NCBI RefSeq assembly: GCF_005502435.1
Contig: NZ_SCOU01000003.1
Coordinates: 372,001 to 436,000 of the forward strand
Length of the DNA stretch: 64,000 bases
Reading direction: 5' to 3'
Source of the DNA: Methylobacillus flagellatus
GTDB taxonomy: Bacteria; Pseudomonadota; Gammaproteobacteria; Burkholderiales; Methylophilaceae
The notes beneath the pieces are model-generated. The model searched no databases. It was not told where the DNA came from and saw nothing but the letters and a program-made list of their open reading frames with translations. Position numbers and translations under genes: made by a program. This document shows, piece after piece, positions 45,069 to 56,814 of this stretch (the first letter of the stretch is position 1; each line of letters starts with the position of its first letter).

Positions 45069-46097
45069 ATGCATGCTGCGACTGAAGACATCATCCCGTT
45101 CGTGACCGACGATGGCAGGACCTGCAATCTGATCCACGTCCATGGCAGGCACGCGCCCAGCAGGGGGCCGGTGCTGTTGGTGCACGGGGCCGGGGTGCGT
45201 GCCAATATCTTCCGCCCGCCGGTGGCCGTGAGTTTTGTCGATGCCCTGCTTGAGGCTGGCTACGATGTCTGGCTGGAGAACTGGCGGGCCAGTATCGACC
45301 TTGCCCCTAATCCCTGGACACTGGACCAGGCGGCTGTCTACGATCATCCGCGCGCGGTATCCACCATCCTGCAACACACGGGTGCCCACAGCATCAAAGC
45401 GGTGGTGCACTGTCAGGGCTCTACCAGTTTTGTGATGTCGGCTGTTGCCGGTCTGTTGCCGCAAGTGGATACCATCGTTTCCAATGCCGTCTCCCTGCAC
45501 CCGCGCGTGTCGTTTCCGGCACGCCTCAAGTCCATGCTGGCGGTACCGCTGGTGTCGCGTATGACCGATTATCTGAACCCGCAGTGGGGTGAATCGGCAT
45601 CGGGCCTGGTGCCCAGGCTGCTGCAGGCGCTGGTGAAGCTCACCCACCATGAATGCGATAACGCGGTATGCCGTTTTTCCAGCTTCACCTACGGGTATGG
45701 ATTTCCGGTGCTGTGGCGACATGAGAACCTCAATGCGGCCACCCATGACTGGCTGCGTCAGGAGTTCGGCGCGGTGCCCATGACCTTCTTCCGGCAGATG
45801 GCGCGCTGCCTCGCTGCGGGCGCATTGTTGCCCAGCGGTGAGCGTCTGCCTGGCATCCCGGCCGATCTGTTGGCGGGGCCGGCCAGAACCGATGCGCGTT
45901 TTGTGTTCATCGCCGGTGAGCAGAACAACTGTTTTAAGTGGCAAAGTCAGCAGCAAAGCTTCGACTGGTTCGATCGCCAGCGGCCCAATTATCACAGCCT
46001 GCATGTGCTGAGCGGCTACGGGCATCTGGATGTGTTCATGGGGCAGCATGCGGCACGTGACACCTTCCCCATCTTGCTGGGCGCACTGGATCATTAA
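45069..46097 (+). CDS. Alpha/beta hydrolase with a cysteine nucleophile
   Basis: A 342-residue alpha/beta-hydrolase-fold protein. The oxyanion loop is LLVHGAG (37-43), and the nucleophile elbow is VVHCQGST with Cys115 where serine normally stands, as in polyhydroxyalkanoate synthases. The His is likely His319 in GYGHLD. The usual acid position reads GEQNN, with no Asp. It heads a three-gene group with an unknown protein and a GMC oxidoreductase. From memory, some bacteria encode GMC oxidoreductases fused to such a hydrolase. The reaction is unknown. Confidence 0.78.
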   Translation: MHAATEDIIPFVTDDGRTCNLIHVHGRHAPSRGPVLLVHGAGVRANIFRPPVAVSFVDALLEAGYDVWLENWRASIDLAPNPWTLDQAAVYDHPRAVSTILQHTGAHSIKAVVHCQGSTSFVMSAVAGLLPQVDTIVSNAVSLHPRVSFPARLKSMLAVPLVSRMTDYLNPQWGESASGLVPRLLQALVKLTHHECDNAVCRFSSFTYGYGFPVLWRHENLNAATHDWLRQEFGAVPMTFFRQMARCLAAGALLPSGERLPGIPADLLAGPARTDARFVFIAGEQNNCFKWQSQQQSFDWFDRQRPNYHSLHVLSGYGHLDVFMGQHAARDTFPILLGALDH

Positions 46098-46157
46098 AGC
46101 GAGTGCGCGTTCGTTTAACCTCAAACATCAGTTTGCTTGATCCAATCGGAGGTTCGA

Positions 46158-46784
46158 TTGTCATTTGACGCTAACTTAAGCATCGCCCCAGCAAACGCTG
46201 CAGGCCTTTCCTTCCGCGAGACCATGGCCGGTGATTTTGTGCTGGGGATCGATAAGCCGCCCGTGGCGCAGATCACAGCCAGACTGGCTATGCATGCCAC
46301 GGTGCATATCGACGACATCGCGGCGTTCGTGACCGATCCGCAGCACAAGGCCGGGCTCACCGGGCACATCGATTTCCCACCGCTCGGCATGTCCATTCCG
46401 GCCCAGAACGGCGTGTTCGGGCTGTTCAGCCCCAGTGGGGACCCCGCACTCAGTTACATGGTGTATGAACTGGCGTTCCGGCTGGATGGCCAGGCCTATT
46501 ATCTGGCAGGCAAGAAGCATGTGAAGCTGGGCGGGCCCTGGAAGCTGTGGCCGGAAACCACCACGCTGTACACCACGCTGCACGCTGGTGAGGATGCCAG
46601 TGCTGCAGTGATAGGCGCCGGGGTGCTGCGTCTGGGGGTGGTCGAACTGTTGCGACTGCTCAGCACCGTGCATGCCACCCATGCCGCCACTGGCTGGCAA
46701 GCGGCAGGTGCGATCACAACTTTTTTCCGTTTTTTCGCTGGACAGCTGGCGCGCACCTATCTGTTGCGACGTCACGCTGACTAA
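46158..46784 (+). CDS. Partner protein of the hydrolase/GMC group, unknown function
   Basis: A 208-residue soluble beta-rich protein. I recognise no named domain. It has GLSFRETMAGDFVLG near the N-terminus, then LTGHIDFPPLGMSIPAQNG, and a middle region AYYLAGKKHVKLGG followed by TTTLYTTLHAG. The start is TTG with GGAGG about 6 bases upstream. It lies between the hydrolase (60 bases) and the GMC gene (75 bases). It may correspond to a domain that links the two enzymes in larger fused relatives, which is inference. Confidence 0.6.
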   Translation: MSFDANLSIAPANAAGLSFRETMAGDFVLGIDKPPVAQITARLAMHATVHIDDIAAFVTDPQHKAGLTGHIDFPPLGMSIPAQNGVFGLFSPSGDPALSYMVYELAFRLDGQAYYLAGKKHVKLGGPWKLWPETTTLYTTLHAGEDASAAVIGAGVLRLGVVELLRLLSTVHATHAATGWQAAGAITTFFRFFAGQLARTYLLRRHAD

Positions 46785-46859
46785 GGGATGGCGCCTTTGC
46801 AGTAGCCTGGTACAAGCGGAGCAGGTATGCGATGAACCATAAACATGGATGGAGTGGCG

Positions 46860-48455
46860 ATGGCACGGTTCGAGTTTGATGCAGTGGTGATCGGCAGCGG
46901 GTTTGGCGGCGCAGTGGCTGCTTGCCGCTTGTCCGAACAGGGTCAGAAGGTGCTGGTGCTGGAACGCGGACGGCGCTGGACACCGCAGACCTATCCGCGT
47001 GATGCCAACGATGCCTGGCTGTGGAACCAGGACAAGCCGCATAAATGCAATGGCTGGGCTGATCTGCGTACCTTCAGCGATATGTGGGTGGCGGCAGGTG
47101 CCGGTGTGGGGGGCGGCTCGCTGATCTATGCCAATGTGTCGGTCGAGGCCAAGCCGGAGGCGTTCGCGCGCGGCTGGCCGGCCGCCATCACTTATGAAGC
47201 ACTCAAGCCTTATTATGACCGTGTCGGTCAGATGTTGTCGGTGAGCGAGCTGCCAGCTACGCAGTTCAATACACGTACCCGCCTCATGAAAGAGGGCGCC
47301 GAGAAGTGCGGCTGGGGCGACCGTTTCCGTACCGTACCGCTGGCGGTCAGTTTCGACCCGGACTGGAACGAGAACCTGCCCGATGCGCGACATGACCATC
47401 ACTCCAAGCGCTTCACCAACCCGCATGGCCGCGAGCAGGGCACCTGTGTGCAGTGCGGTAATTGCGATATCGGCTGCCAGGTGTCGGCCAAGAATACACT
47501 GGATCTGAATTATCTGGCGGTGGCCGAGGATCACGGCACCGAGATCCGTCCCCTGCATCTGGTGGAATATCTGCAGCCCTTGCCCGATGGCGGCTGGCGT
47601 ATCCACTATGACGTTCTAGCGAACGGAAAACGCAAGCGCGGCACGGTGAGCGCGCAGCGCGTGATCTTGGCGGCGGGTTCCATTGGCAGTACCGAGCTGC
47701 TTCTGCGCAGCCGTGACCAGTACCGCACGCTGCCCGGCTTGTCTGCCTGTCTGGGCAAGGGCTGGGCCTTCAACGGCGACTTCGTCACACCCGCCTTCTA
47801 TACCAAGCGCACCATCGCGCCCTCGCACGGCGTCACCATCTCCAGTGCCATCGATCTGCTGGACCGCTCTTTTCAGGGGGAGGCGCTGTTCATCGAGGAT
47901 GGTGGCGTGCCCAACCTGGCCACCGACTTTGCGCGCCGTCGGCTCAAGCATTTGCCACACGGCAAATTGCGTCGCCTGTGGCAACAGATCGGCCAGGTCA
48001 GTGAGACAGCCGACCCATTGGCCGGCATGATGCCCTGGTTCGGTCAGGCCATCGATGCAGCGGATGGCCGCCTCTATCTGGGGCGGCCCTGGTATGCGCC
48101 CTGGCAGCGTCAGCTCAAGATCGACTGGCGCTTCCAGCGTTCCGAATCGGCAGTGGAAGCCATGATCGCCGTGCACAAGCAGCTCACCGCCGCGACGGGT
48201 GGCGAGGCGGTGGTGCCGGCGACCTGGACCAAGCTGCGCAACCTGATCACGCCGCATCCACTGGGGGGCTGCAATATGGGTTTGACCGCTGCCAACGGCG
48301 TCACCAATGCCAATGGCGAGGTGTTTGGCTACCAGAACCTTTATGTCATGGATGGCGCGGTGATCCCGCGTGCCATCGGTCTCAATCCATCACGTACCAT
48401 CGCCGCGCTGGCCGAGCGCAATTGCGAGATCCTCTGCCAGCAGCTGCAGACCTGA
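46860..48455 (+). CDS. GMC-family FAD oxidoreductase (cholesterol oxidase-like)
   Basis: A 531-residue FAD enzyme of the glucose-methanol-choline family. The FAD motif GSGFGG is at residues 12-17, and AGAGVGGGSLIYANV follows near residue 80. The C-terminal active-site segments are HPLGGCNMG and IGLNPSRT (the His/Asn pair). Unusually it has CVQCGNCDIGC (Cys196, 199, 202, 206), a CxxCxxCxxxC pattern like a [4Fe-4S] site. It probably oxidises a hydrophobic alcohol. The start at 46860 is preferred for its GGAG. An ATG at 46845 is in frame. Confidence 0.85.
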   Translation: MARFEFDAVVIGSGFGGAVAACRLSEQGQKVLVLERGRRWTPQTYPRDANDAWLWNQDKPHKCNGWADLRTFSDMWVAAGAGVGGGSLIYANVSVEAKPEAFARGWPAAITYEALKPYYDRVGQMLSVSELPATQFNTRTRLMKEGAEKCGWGDRFRTVPLAVSFDPDWNENLPDARHDHHSKRFTNPHGREQGTCVQCGNCDIGCQVSAKNTLDLNYLAVAEDHGTEIRPLHLVEYLQPLPDGGWRIHYDVLANGKRKRGTVSAQRVILAAGSIGSTELLLRSRDQYRTLPGLSACLGKGWAFNGDFVTPAFYTKRTIAPSHGVTISSAIDLLDRSFQGEALFIEDGGVPNLATDFARRRLKHLPHGKLRRLWQQIGQVSETADPLAGMMPWFGQAIDAADGRLYLGRPWYAPWQRQLKIDWRFQRSESAVEAMIAVHKQLTAATGGEAVVPATWTKLRNLITPHPLGGCNMGLTAANGVTNANGEVFGYQNLYVMDGAVIPRAIGLNPSRTIAALAERNCEILCQQLQT

Positions 48456-48538
48456 GCCTGCACCGGGCTGGCTGCAGGCCATGCCTCAGTGCAACTCAGG
48501 TTCTTTGCTGAGCGCTTATGCGCGACAATAGGCAGATC

Positions 48539-51244
48539 ATGGAATCCCATTACCTGACTCCGTTCTTCTCGCCGCGCGCGGTAGCGGTGTTTGGCGCCAG
48601 CGATACAGCGGATGCCATCGGCCAGATCGTGTTCCATAACCTGCTCGCCGCCGGGTTCACTGGTCCTTTGTATGCCATCAACCCGCGGCGTGACACGGTA
48701 CAGGGCCAGCCAGGCTATGCCAGCATCGCGCAGGTGCCGTCAGCGGTGGATCTGGCCGTCATCGCCACTCCGGCGGCCACGGTGCCCGGCATCATCGAAG
48801 CCTGCGGCCAGCAGGGGGTCAAGGCGGCTGTCATCATCACGGCGGGCTTCGCAGAAGCTGGCGAGGCCGGTAGACAGCTGGAGCAACAGGCGCTGCAGGC
48901 GGCGCGTCGCCACGGCATACGCCTGATCGGCCCCAACTGCCTGGGCATCATGCGTCCCGCCATCGGTCTCAACGCCACTTTCAACAAAGGCAGTGCCAAT
49001 TCCGGCCACCTCGCTATCGTGTCGCAATCCGGCGCGCTGTGTACGGCCATCCTGGACTGGGCCAGGAACAACGACGTGGGTTTTTCCAGTGTGGTGTCAC
49101 TGGGTGCGAGTGCCGACGTGGATTTCGGCGATATCCTCGATTATCTGTTGCACGATACGCAGACCCACAGTGTGCTGCTCTACATCGAGGGCATCCACGA
49201 TGCGCGGCGCTTCATGAGCGCCTTGCGTGCCATCGCCCGCGTCAAGCCGGTGATCCTGGTCAAGGTGGGGCGTCATGCCGCCGGTTCCAAAGCGGTCATG
49301 TCGCATACCGCCTCCCTGGCTGGGTCGGACGCCGTGTTCGATGCGGCGGTACGTCGCCTGGGGGTGATACGCGTGCAGACCATCGCTCAGCTGTTCTCGG
49401 CCGCGCGTGCCATGTCCTGTGGCTTCCAGCCCAGCGGCAACCGGCTGGCCATCGTCACCAACGGTGGAGGCCCAGGCGTGATGGCCGCCGACCGTGCGGC
49501 TGACCTGGGTATCGAAATGGCCACCTTGTCGCCAGCCACGCTGGCCAGACTGGATGCCGTGCTGCCGCCCAACTGGTCGCACGGCAACCCGGTGGACCTG
49601 ATCGGTGACGCACAGGCCGACCGTTATCGCCATGCCGTCCAGGCCTGCCTGGACGACCCGCAAGTGGATGGCGTGCTGGCCATCCTGACCCCGCAGGCGA
49701 TGACAGACCCACTGGCCGCCGCCGGTGCGGTGATTGCAGCGGGTGCCGGCCAGACCAAGCCGCTGATCACCTGCTGGATGGGCGAGGTGCAGGTGGAATC
49801 GTCACGCAAGGCATTCATCCAGGCGCACCGGCCGCATTTCCGCACCCCCGAACCTGCGGTGGAAGTGTTCTCCTACCTCAGCGCCTATTATCAGAACCAG
49901 AAGCTGCTGATGCAGCTGCCAGGCCCGCTCTCTCACCATGAAGAGCCGGACATCAAGCGTGCGCGTGGCGTGATCGAACAGGCGCTGGACGAAGGCCGCA
50001 CGCTGCTCAACGAGCTGGAATCCAAATCGGTGCTAGCGGCGTTCCGTATCCCGGTCACCGTCGCCAGGCTGGCGCACTCGGTCAGTGAGGCGCTGGAGAT
50101 CGCCAGAGACATCGGCTATCCACTGGTGATGAAGCTGTGCTCGCCGGACATCCCCCACAAGAGCGATGTGGGCGGCGTGGTGCTCAATATCTACAGTGCA
50201 GCGGATGTGCGCTCTGCCTTCCTGGCCATCACCGAGAACGTGCGCGTCAAGCGCCCGCAGGCGCGGCTGACCGGCATCGCCATCGAGCCCATGATCCGCC
50301 GCCCGCACGGGCGCGAACTCATCGTCGGGGTCAGCTGTGACGCGGTGTTCGGGCCTGTCATCACCTTCGGCGCGGGTGGCATCTTTGTCGAAGCGCTGGC
50401 CGACTGTGCCGTGGCCTTGCCACCGCTCAACAGTTTCCTGGCGCGCGAGTTGATCCAGCGCACGCGCGTCAGCAAGGTGCTGGCGGCGTTCCGTCATCTG
50501 CCTGCGGCCAATATGGAGGCGCTGGAGATGGTGCTGCTGCGCGTCTCGGAAATGGCGTGTGAGCTGCCCGGACTGGTGGAGATGGACATCAACCCGTTGA
50601 TCCTGGACGAGAACGGCGTGTGTGCTGTGGATGCGCGCATGGTCATCGAGGCGCAGGTGCCGGAGCGGCCGCGTTACGCGCACATGGCCATCTACCCCTA
50701 TCCTGCCCATCTGGTCAGTCACTATGTGATGCTGGACGGTACCGACATCACCATACGCCCGATGCGGCCTGAGGATGCCGGTCTGGTGCAGCGCTTTGTG
50801 CGTGGGCTGTCCGAAGAATCGCGCTATTTCCGCTACATGAGCATGTTCAAGGAGTTGTCGCAGACCATGCTGGTGCAGTTCACCCAGTTCGACTATATCC
50901 GCGAGATGGCGTTGATGGCGGTGCATACGGTGCCGACTGATAAACAGCAGGCTGGCAAGCAGAACGAAGAGGAGCAGATCGGCGTGTCGCGTTACATCAT
51001 CAGCCCGGACGGCCTGAGTTGCGAGTTCGCACTGGTGGTCGCCGACGCGCTGCACGGGCGCGGCGTGGGGCGCCAGTTGATGCTCACGCTCATGGATGCT
51101 GCGCGGGCACACGGCCTCAAGCACATGAAAGGCTATGTGCTCAACAACAACCGCAACATGCTGCACCTGATGCAGAGCCTGGGCTTCACGGTCAGCCGCA
51201 TGCCGGATGACAACACGCTCAGGCTGGTCGAGAAGGCGCTGTAA
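48539..51244 (+). CDS. Pat-type protein lysine acetyltransferase
   Basis: A 901-residue protein of the PatZ/YfiQ type. It has an N-terminal CoA-binding and succinyl-CoA-ligase-like part (VAVFGASDTADAIGQIV; IGPNCLGIMRP), an ATP-grasp region (GYPLVMKLCSPDIPHKSDVGG), and a C-terminal GNAT domain with the acetyl-CoA loop HGRGVGRQLM. Relatives acetylate a lysine of acetyl-CoA synthetase and other enzymes. The ligase part is usually inactive as an enzyme but senses acetyl-CoA. It is followed 4 bases later by a deacetylase gene. Confidence 0.9.
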   Translation: MESHYLTPFFSPRAVAVFGASDTADAIGQIVFHNLLAAGFTGPLYAINPRRDTVQGQPGYASIAQVPSAVDLAVIATPAATVPGIIEACGQQGVKAAVIITAGFAEAGEAGRQLEQQALQAARRHGIRLIGPNCLGIMRPAIGLNATFNKGSANSGHLAIVSQSGALCTAILDWARNNDVGFSSVVSLGASADVDFGDILDYLLHDTQTHSVLLYIEGIHDARRFMSALRAIARVKPVILVKVGRHAAGSKAVMSHTASLAGSDAVFDAAVRRLGVIRVQTIAQLFSAARAMSCGFQPSGNRLAIVTNGGGPGVMAADRAADLGIEMATLSPATLARLDAVLPPNWSHGNPVDLIGDAQADRYRHAVQACLDDPQVDGVLAILTPQAMTDPLAAAGAVIAAGAGQTKPLITCWMGEVQVESSRKAFIQAHRPHFRTPEPAVEVFSYLSAYYQNQKLLMQLPGPLSHHEEPDIKRARGVIEQALDEGRTLLNELESKSVLAAFRIPVTVARLAHSVSEALEIARDIGYPLVMKLCSPDIPHKSDVGGVVLNIYSAADVRSAFLAITENVRVKRPQARLTGIAIEPMIRRPHGRELIVGVSCDAVFGPVITFGAGGIFVEALADCAVALPPLNSFLARELIQRTRVSKVLAAFRHLPAANMEALEMVLLRVSEMACELPGLVEMDINPLILDENGVCAVDARMVIEAQVPERPRYAHMAIYPYPAHLVSHYVMLDGTDITIRPMRPEDAGLVQRFVRGLSEESRYFRYMSMFKELSQTMLVQFTQFDYIREMALMAVHTVPTDKQQAGKQNEEEQIGVSRYIISPDGLSCEFALVVADALHGRGVGRQLMLTLMDAARAHGLKHMKGYVLNNNRNMLHLMQSLGFTVSRMPDDNTLRLVEKAL

Positions 51245-51248
51245 GCAC

Positions 51249-52184
51249 ATGCCTACCGTTTACCTCACGCATCCTGCCTGCCTGAAACATGATCTGGGTG
51301 GCGACCACCCGGAAACCCCGGCGCGCCTGCACGCCATCGAGGACCAGCTCATCGCCAGCGGCGTCATGCAGTTACTGGATTACCAGCAGGCCCGTTCCGT
51401 GACGCGTGAGGAGTTGCTGCTGGTGCATAGTGTGGAGCATGTGGATGGCATGTACGCCATGGCGAGCGTGCAGCAACAGACGCAGACGCTGGTGCAGCTG
51501 GACGACGACACTGCCCTGGGCCCGCATACGCTGGAGGCCGCCTGTTTTGCTGCGGGCGCTGTGGTGCAGGCGGTGGATATGGTGATGGCCGGTGAGGCGC
51601 TGAATGCCTTTTGCAATGTGCGGCCACCAGGCCACCATGCCAACCGTCATCAGGCGGCTGGTTTCTGCATCTTCAACAATCTGGCGGTGGGTGTGGCGCG
51701 CGCCCTGCATCATCACGGTTTGCGGCGTGTGGCGGTGGTGGATTTCGATGTGCATCATGGTGATGGCACGGAAGCCATCTTCCATGACGAGCCGCGCGTG
51801 CTGATGTGTTCCACCTTCCGACACCCGTTCTACCCATATAGCGGGACAGGCCCGCATAGCCCGCACCGCATCAACGTGCCCCTGCCTGCCGGGGCAGACG
51901 GTGACCGGTTCCGGGCGGCGGTGACCGAGTTCTGGCTGCCCGCCTTGCAGGCGTTCGCCCCGGAGATGATCTTCATCTCGGCAGGCTTCGATGCCCACCG
52001 TGAAGACGAGATGGGTGGGCTGGCGCTGCGTGAGGTGGATTATGCCTGGGTGACGCGCCTGCTCATGCAGCAGGCAGAGGCCAGCGCGGCAGGCCGCATC
52101 GTGTCGGTGCTGGAGGGCGGCTATGCGCTGAGCGCACTGGGTCGCAGTGCCTGTGCGCACATACGCGCACTCAGCGCTGAGTGA
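51249..52184 (+). CDS. AcuC-type histone deacetylase family protein
   Basis: A 311-residue zinc-dependent deacetylase of the class II HDAC/acetylpolyamine family. The motifs are RPPGHHA, VVDFDVHHGDGT (zinc Asp and His), SAGFDAH (zinc Asp) and VLEGGY. It probably removes acetyl groups from lysines added by the adjacent Pat-type enzyme. The 4-base gap makes co-transcription and coupling likely. A 16-base palindrome (52168-52183) overlaps the stop. Confidence 0.92.
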   Translation: MPTVYLTHPACLKHDLGGDHPETPARLHAIEDQLIASGVMQLLDYQQARSVTREELLLVHSVEHVDGMYAMASVQQQTQTLVQLDDDTALGPHTLEAACFAAGAVVQAVDMVMAGEALNAFCNVRPPGHHANRHQAAGFCIFNNLAVGVARALHHHGLRRVAVVDFDVHHGDGTEAIFHDEPRVLMCSTFRHPFYPYSGTGPHSPHRINVPLPAGADGDRFRAAVTEFWLPALQAFAPEMIFISAGFDAHREDEMGGLALREVDYAWVTRLLMQQAEASAAGRIVSVLEGGYALSALGRSACAHIRALSAE

Positions 52185-52194
52185 GCTATCGGGC

Positions 52195-52383
52195 TTACTG
52201 GTAGTCTTCGATGTGGTAGATCACGGCCGGGATCGGGCTGTAATTGCTGGAGACCTCGAATTCTTCGGCGGCGATATCGTCCCATTCGTCCCACATCTGC
52301 TGCGTGGCGTTCCAGCCGGGAATAGTGGAAAAATCCCAGTCTATACGGGTGATCTCTGTTGTGGCGCGCTCTAGTGTGCTCAT
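52195..52383 (-). CDS. Small acidic protein of unknown function
   Basis: A 62-residue acidic protein starting MSTLERATTEITRIDWDFST and rich in Trp, Asp and Glu (WDEWDDIAAEEFEV). No signal peptide or membrane segment is present. AAGGAA lies upstream of the ATG. I do not recognise the family. It is convergent with the deacetylase gene and downstream of katG on the same strand, separated from it by a terminator. Confidence 0.55.
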   Translation of the reverse strand: MSTLERATTEITRIDWDFSTIPGWNATQQMWDEWDDIAAEEFEVSSNYSPIPAVIYHIEDYQ

Positions 52384-52548
52384 GATGACATTCCTTGTGT
52401 GTTACATCGCGTACTTACATCCTTATTAACGACTCGCTTTCCTGTTTGCTTACTGCCTTGCTACAGCTTCATTTATACGCCGTCACGGTGGTGGCGATCG
52501 CCTGAGAAGAACGCATAAACCACGCCAGTTCAAGCATTTAGCCGCATC

Positions 52549-52576
52549 AAAAAACGCCCCACACAGGTGAGGCGTT
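52549..52576 (-). terminator. Intrinsic terminator of katG
   Basis: On the minus strand AACGCCTCAC, a four-base loop and GTGGGGCGTT (one G-U pair) are followed by a T run. It lies about 50 bases after the katG stop. A second 8-bp GC stem (52588-52595/52603-52610) lies between. Confidence 0.88.
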
Positions 52577-52624
52577 GGTGCTGCACTGGCCCGGCATCCA
52601 GCGCCGGGCCGTGTTACGGTTGCA

Positions 52625-55235
<2,611 letters not shown>

Positions 55236-56732
55236 CTATTTCTTACGCAGAAATAGGACCATGCCCAGCACGCCCAGCATCACATTGCCCAACGCGAACA
55301 GCGAGACCAGCAGGTCACGCAGCGTCTTGTTGGCATCTGCAAACACCCATTTGTGCAGGTAGGCGAACACCCAGCCTTCGAACCGGTCCATGGGCTCGAT
55401 CTGCGCGGCGAGCACCCCGGTGGCCGGTTCGATGTAATAGTGCTGGCCATCGGCCAGCAGGCTGTCGATGCGCACCACCGGCAGACGTTTGAAGATGAAC
55501 CCGTATTCCCCGCCAAATCTCTGCACCACTGAGGTGTGACCGAAGTCGGCGACAGGGCGTCCGGTCAGCATGGCGAGCTGCAGGCGGGCGATGGCCAGCA
55601 TGGGCAGATCGAACACCACAGGCTGATCTGCCGCCCAGGCATTCGGCAAGCTGCCGTGGCTGGCATGACCGCCGTGCTCTGCGTGCGCATCCTTGCCCAG
55701 CGCAGCTTTGCCATGCACCGCTTTGGCAGGTTTGCTTTCCTGTGCCAGCACACCCACTTGCGATCGCGGCGCAGCTGCGGAACTGGCCTGCCATAACCAA
55801 TAGGGTTTTCCGCCCAGTTGCAGCAGTGTGAGCTGGCGCAAGGGCTGCTCGGTCAGCGCCTGCCATGGTGCAGCCTGCAGATCGGCCAGCGTGATGGTGG
55901 AGCTTGCCACAGGCACGGCGCGCTGTGCCTGCTCGGCACTGACCATCAGATGCAGCAAGCCACTGCTCGCCAACAACAAGGTGGCCAGTGCCACCGCCAG
56001 GCCCAGTTGTCTGTGCACGCGGCGCACGCCATGCTGCCGGCCACCGCGACGACGCAGCGCCAGCAGCAGACCGCTGATGGCAGAGATGAGAATGGCACTT
56101 AGCACCAAGCCCGCGAGCGGCACTTGCAGGCTTGGCACGCCATCCAGAAATCCCCAGTTGTGCCCAAAGTGGAACCAGGCGGAGAACAGGTCGCGCGTGC
56201 GATCCGACAGCGTGGCCAGCCGCATCTGGCTATTGTCGATATAGGCGCGTGGCCGGTCGTCACCTTCAAACGTGATCTGCCATACCGGCAGCAAGCGCTG
56301 CACCGCCGGATATTGCGTGCTGAACCCGGTGATCCAGCGCGCATCGGCAACCTTGCGCTCCCGCCAATGGGTGTAATGGCGGGCCAGCTGGATCGCATAA
56401 TCCCGGTCTGCATGTTCAATGCGCTGACCTGATTTGGCGTCTAGCCACAGCGCGGGCTTGCGCATATCCGTCACCACCCGATAGGCGGGTTTGCCGTCCA
56501 GCACATGCACGCTGAGCTGGTTGAGGGTGTGGATGCCGTGCTGCGGCAACAGCTGCGCAGGCGCGATGGCCGCTTTCAGGTCCAGGTGTTGTACCGGCGG
56601 TTGGAACGCGGCGGGCACCGGCTGTACGCGGGTCATGATGGGGTGCGAGATGCCGGAAAGCCCCCACAGAATGAGGCCTATGCAGCTAAAAACGCCCAGC
56701 CAGCGGTGCCAGAATTGCCAGGAATGTGTCAT
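55236..56732 (-). CDS. PepSY-associated membrane protein
   Basis: A 498-residue inner-membrane protein with an N-terminal helix (WHRWLGVFSCIGLILWGLSG), a large periplasmic PepSY-like region, two or three further membrane helices in the middle (LVLSAILISAISGLLLALRR; VALATLLLASSGLLHLMV) and a C-terminal one. The His-rich stretch HAEHGGHASHG may bind metal. PepSY_TM proteins accompany siderophore or metal receptors and may act as reductases. AAGG favours the ATG at 56732 over 56738. It is downstream of the TonB receptor. Confidence 0.8.
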   Translation of the reverse strand: MTHSWQFWHRWLGVFSCIGLILWGLSGISHPIMTRVQPVPAAFQPPVQHLDLKAAIAPAQLLPQHGIHTLNQLSVHVLDGKPAYRVVTDMRKPALWLDAKSGQRIEHADRDYAIQLARHYTHWRERKVADARWITGFSTQYPAVQRLLPVWQITFEGDDRPRAYIDNSQMRLATLSDRTRDLFSAWFHFGHNWGFLDGVPSLQVPLAGLVLSAILISAISGLLLALRRRGGRQHGVRRVHRQLGLAVALATLLLASSGLLHLMVSAEQAQRAVPVASSTITLADLQAAPWQALTEQPLRQLTLLQLGGKPYWLWQASSAAAPRSQVGVLAQESKPAKAVHGKAALGKDAHAEHGGHASHGSLPNAWAADQPVVFDLPMLAIARLQLAMLTGRPVADFGHTSVVQRFGGEYGFIFKRLPVVRIDSLLADGQHYYIEPATGVLAAQIEPMDRFEGWVFAYLHKWVFADANKTLRDLLVSLFALGNVMLGVLGMVLFLRKK

Positions 56733-56814
56733 TGCCATGCCTTGAATGATCAGTGGCGGTTGCCGCTATGGCACAACCGCCCGGTTGTTCGCTAACGGTG
56801 GTGAACTGCTCGCT

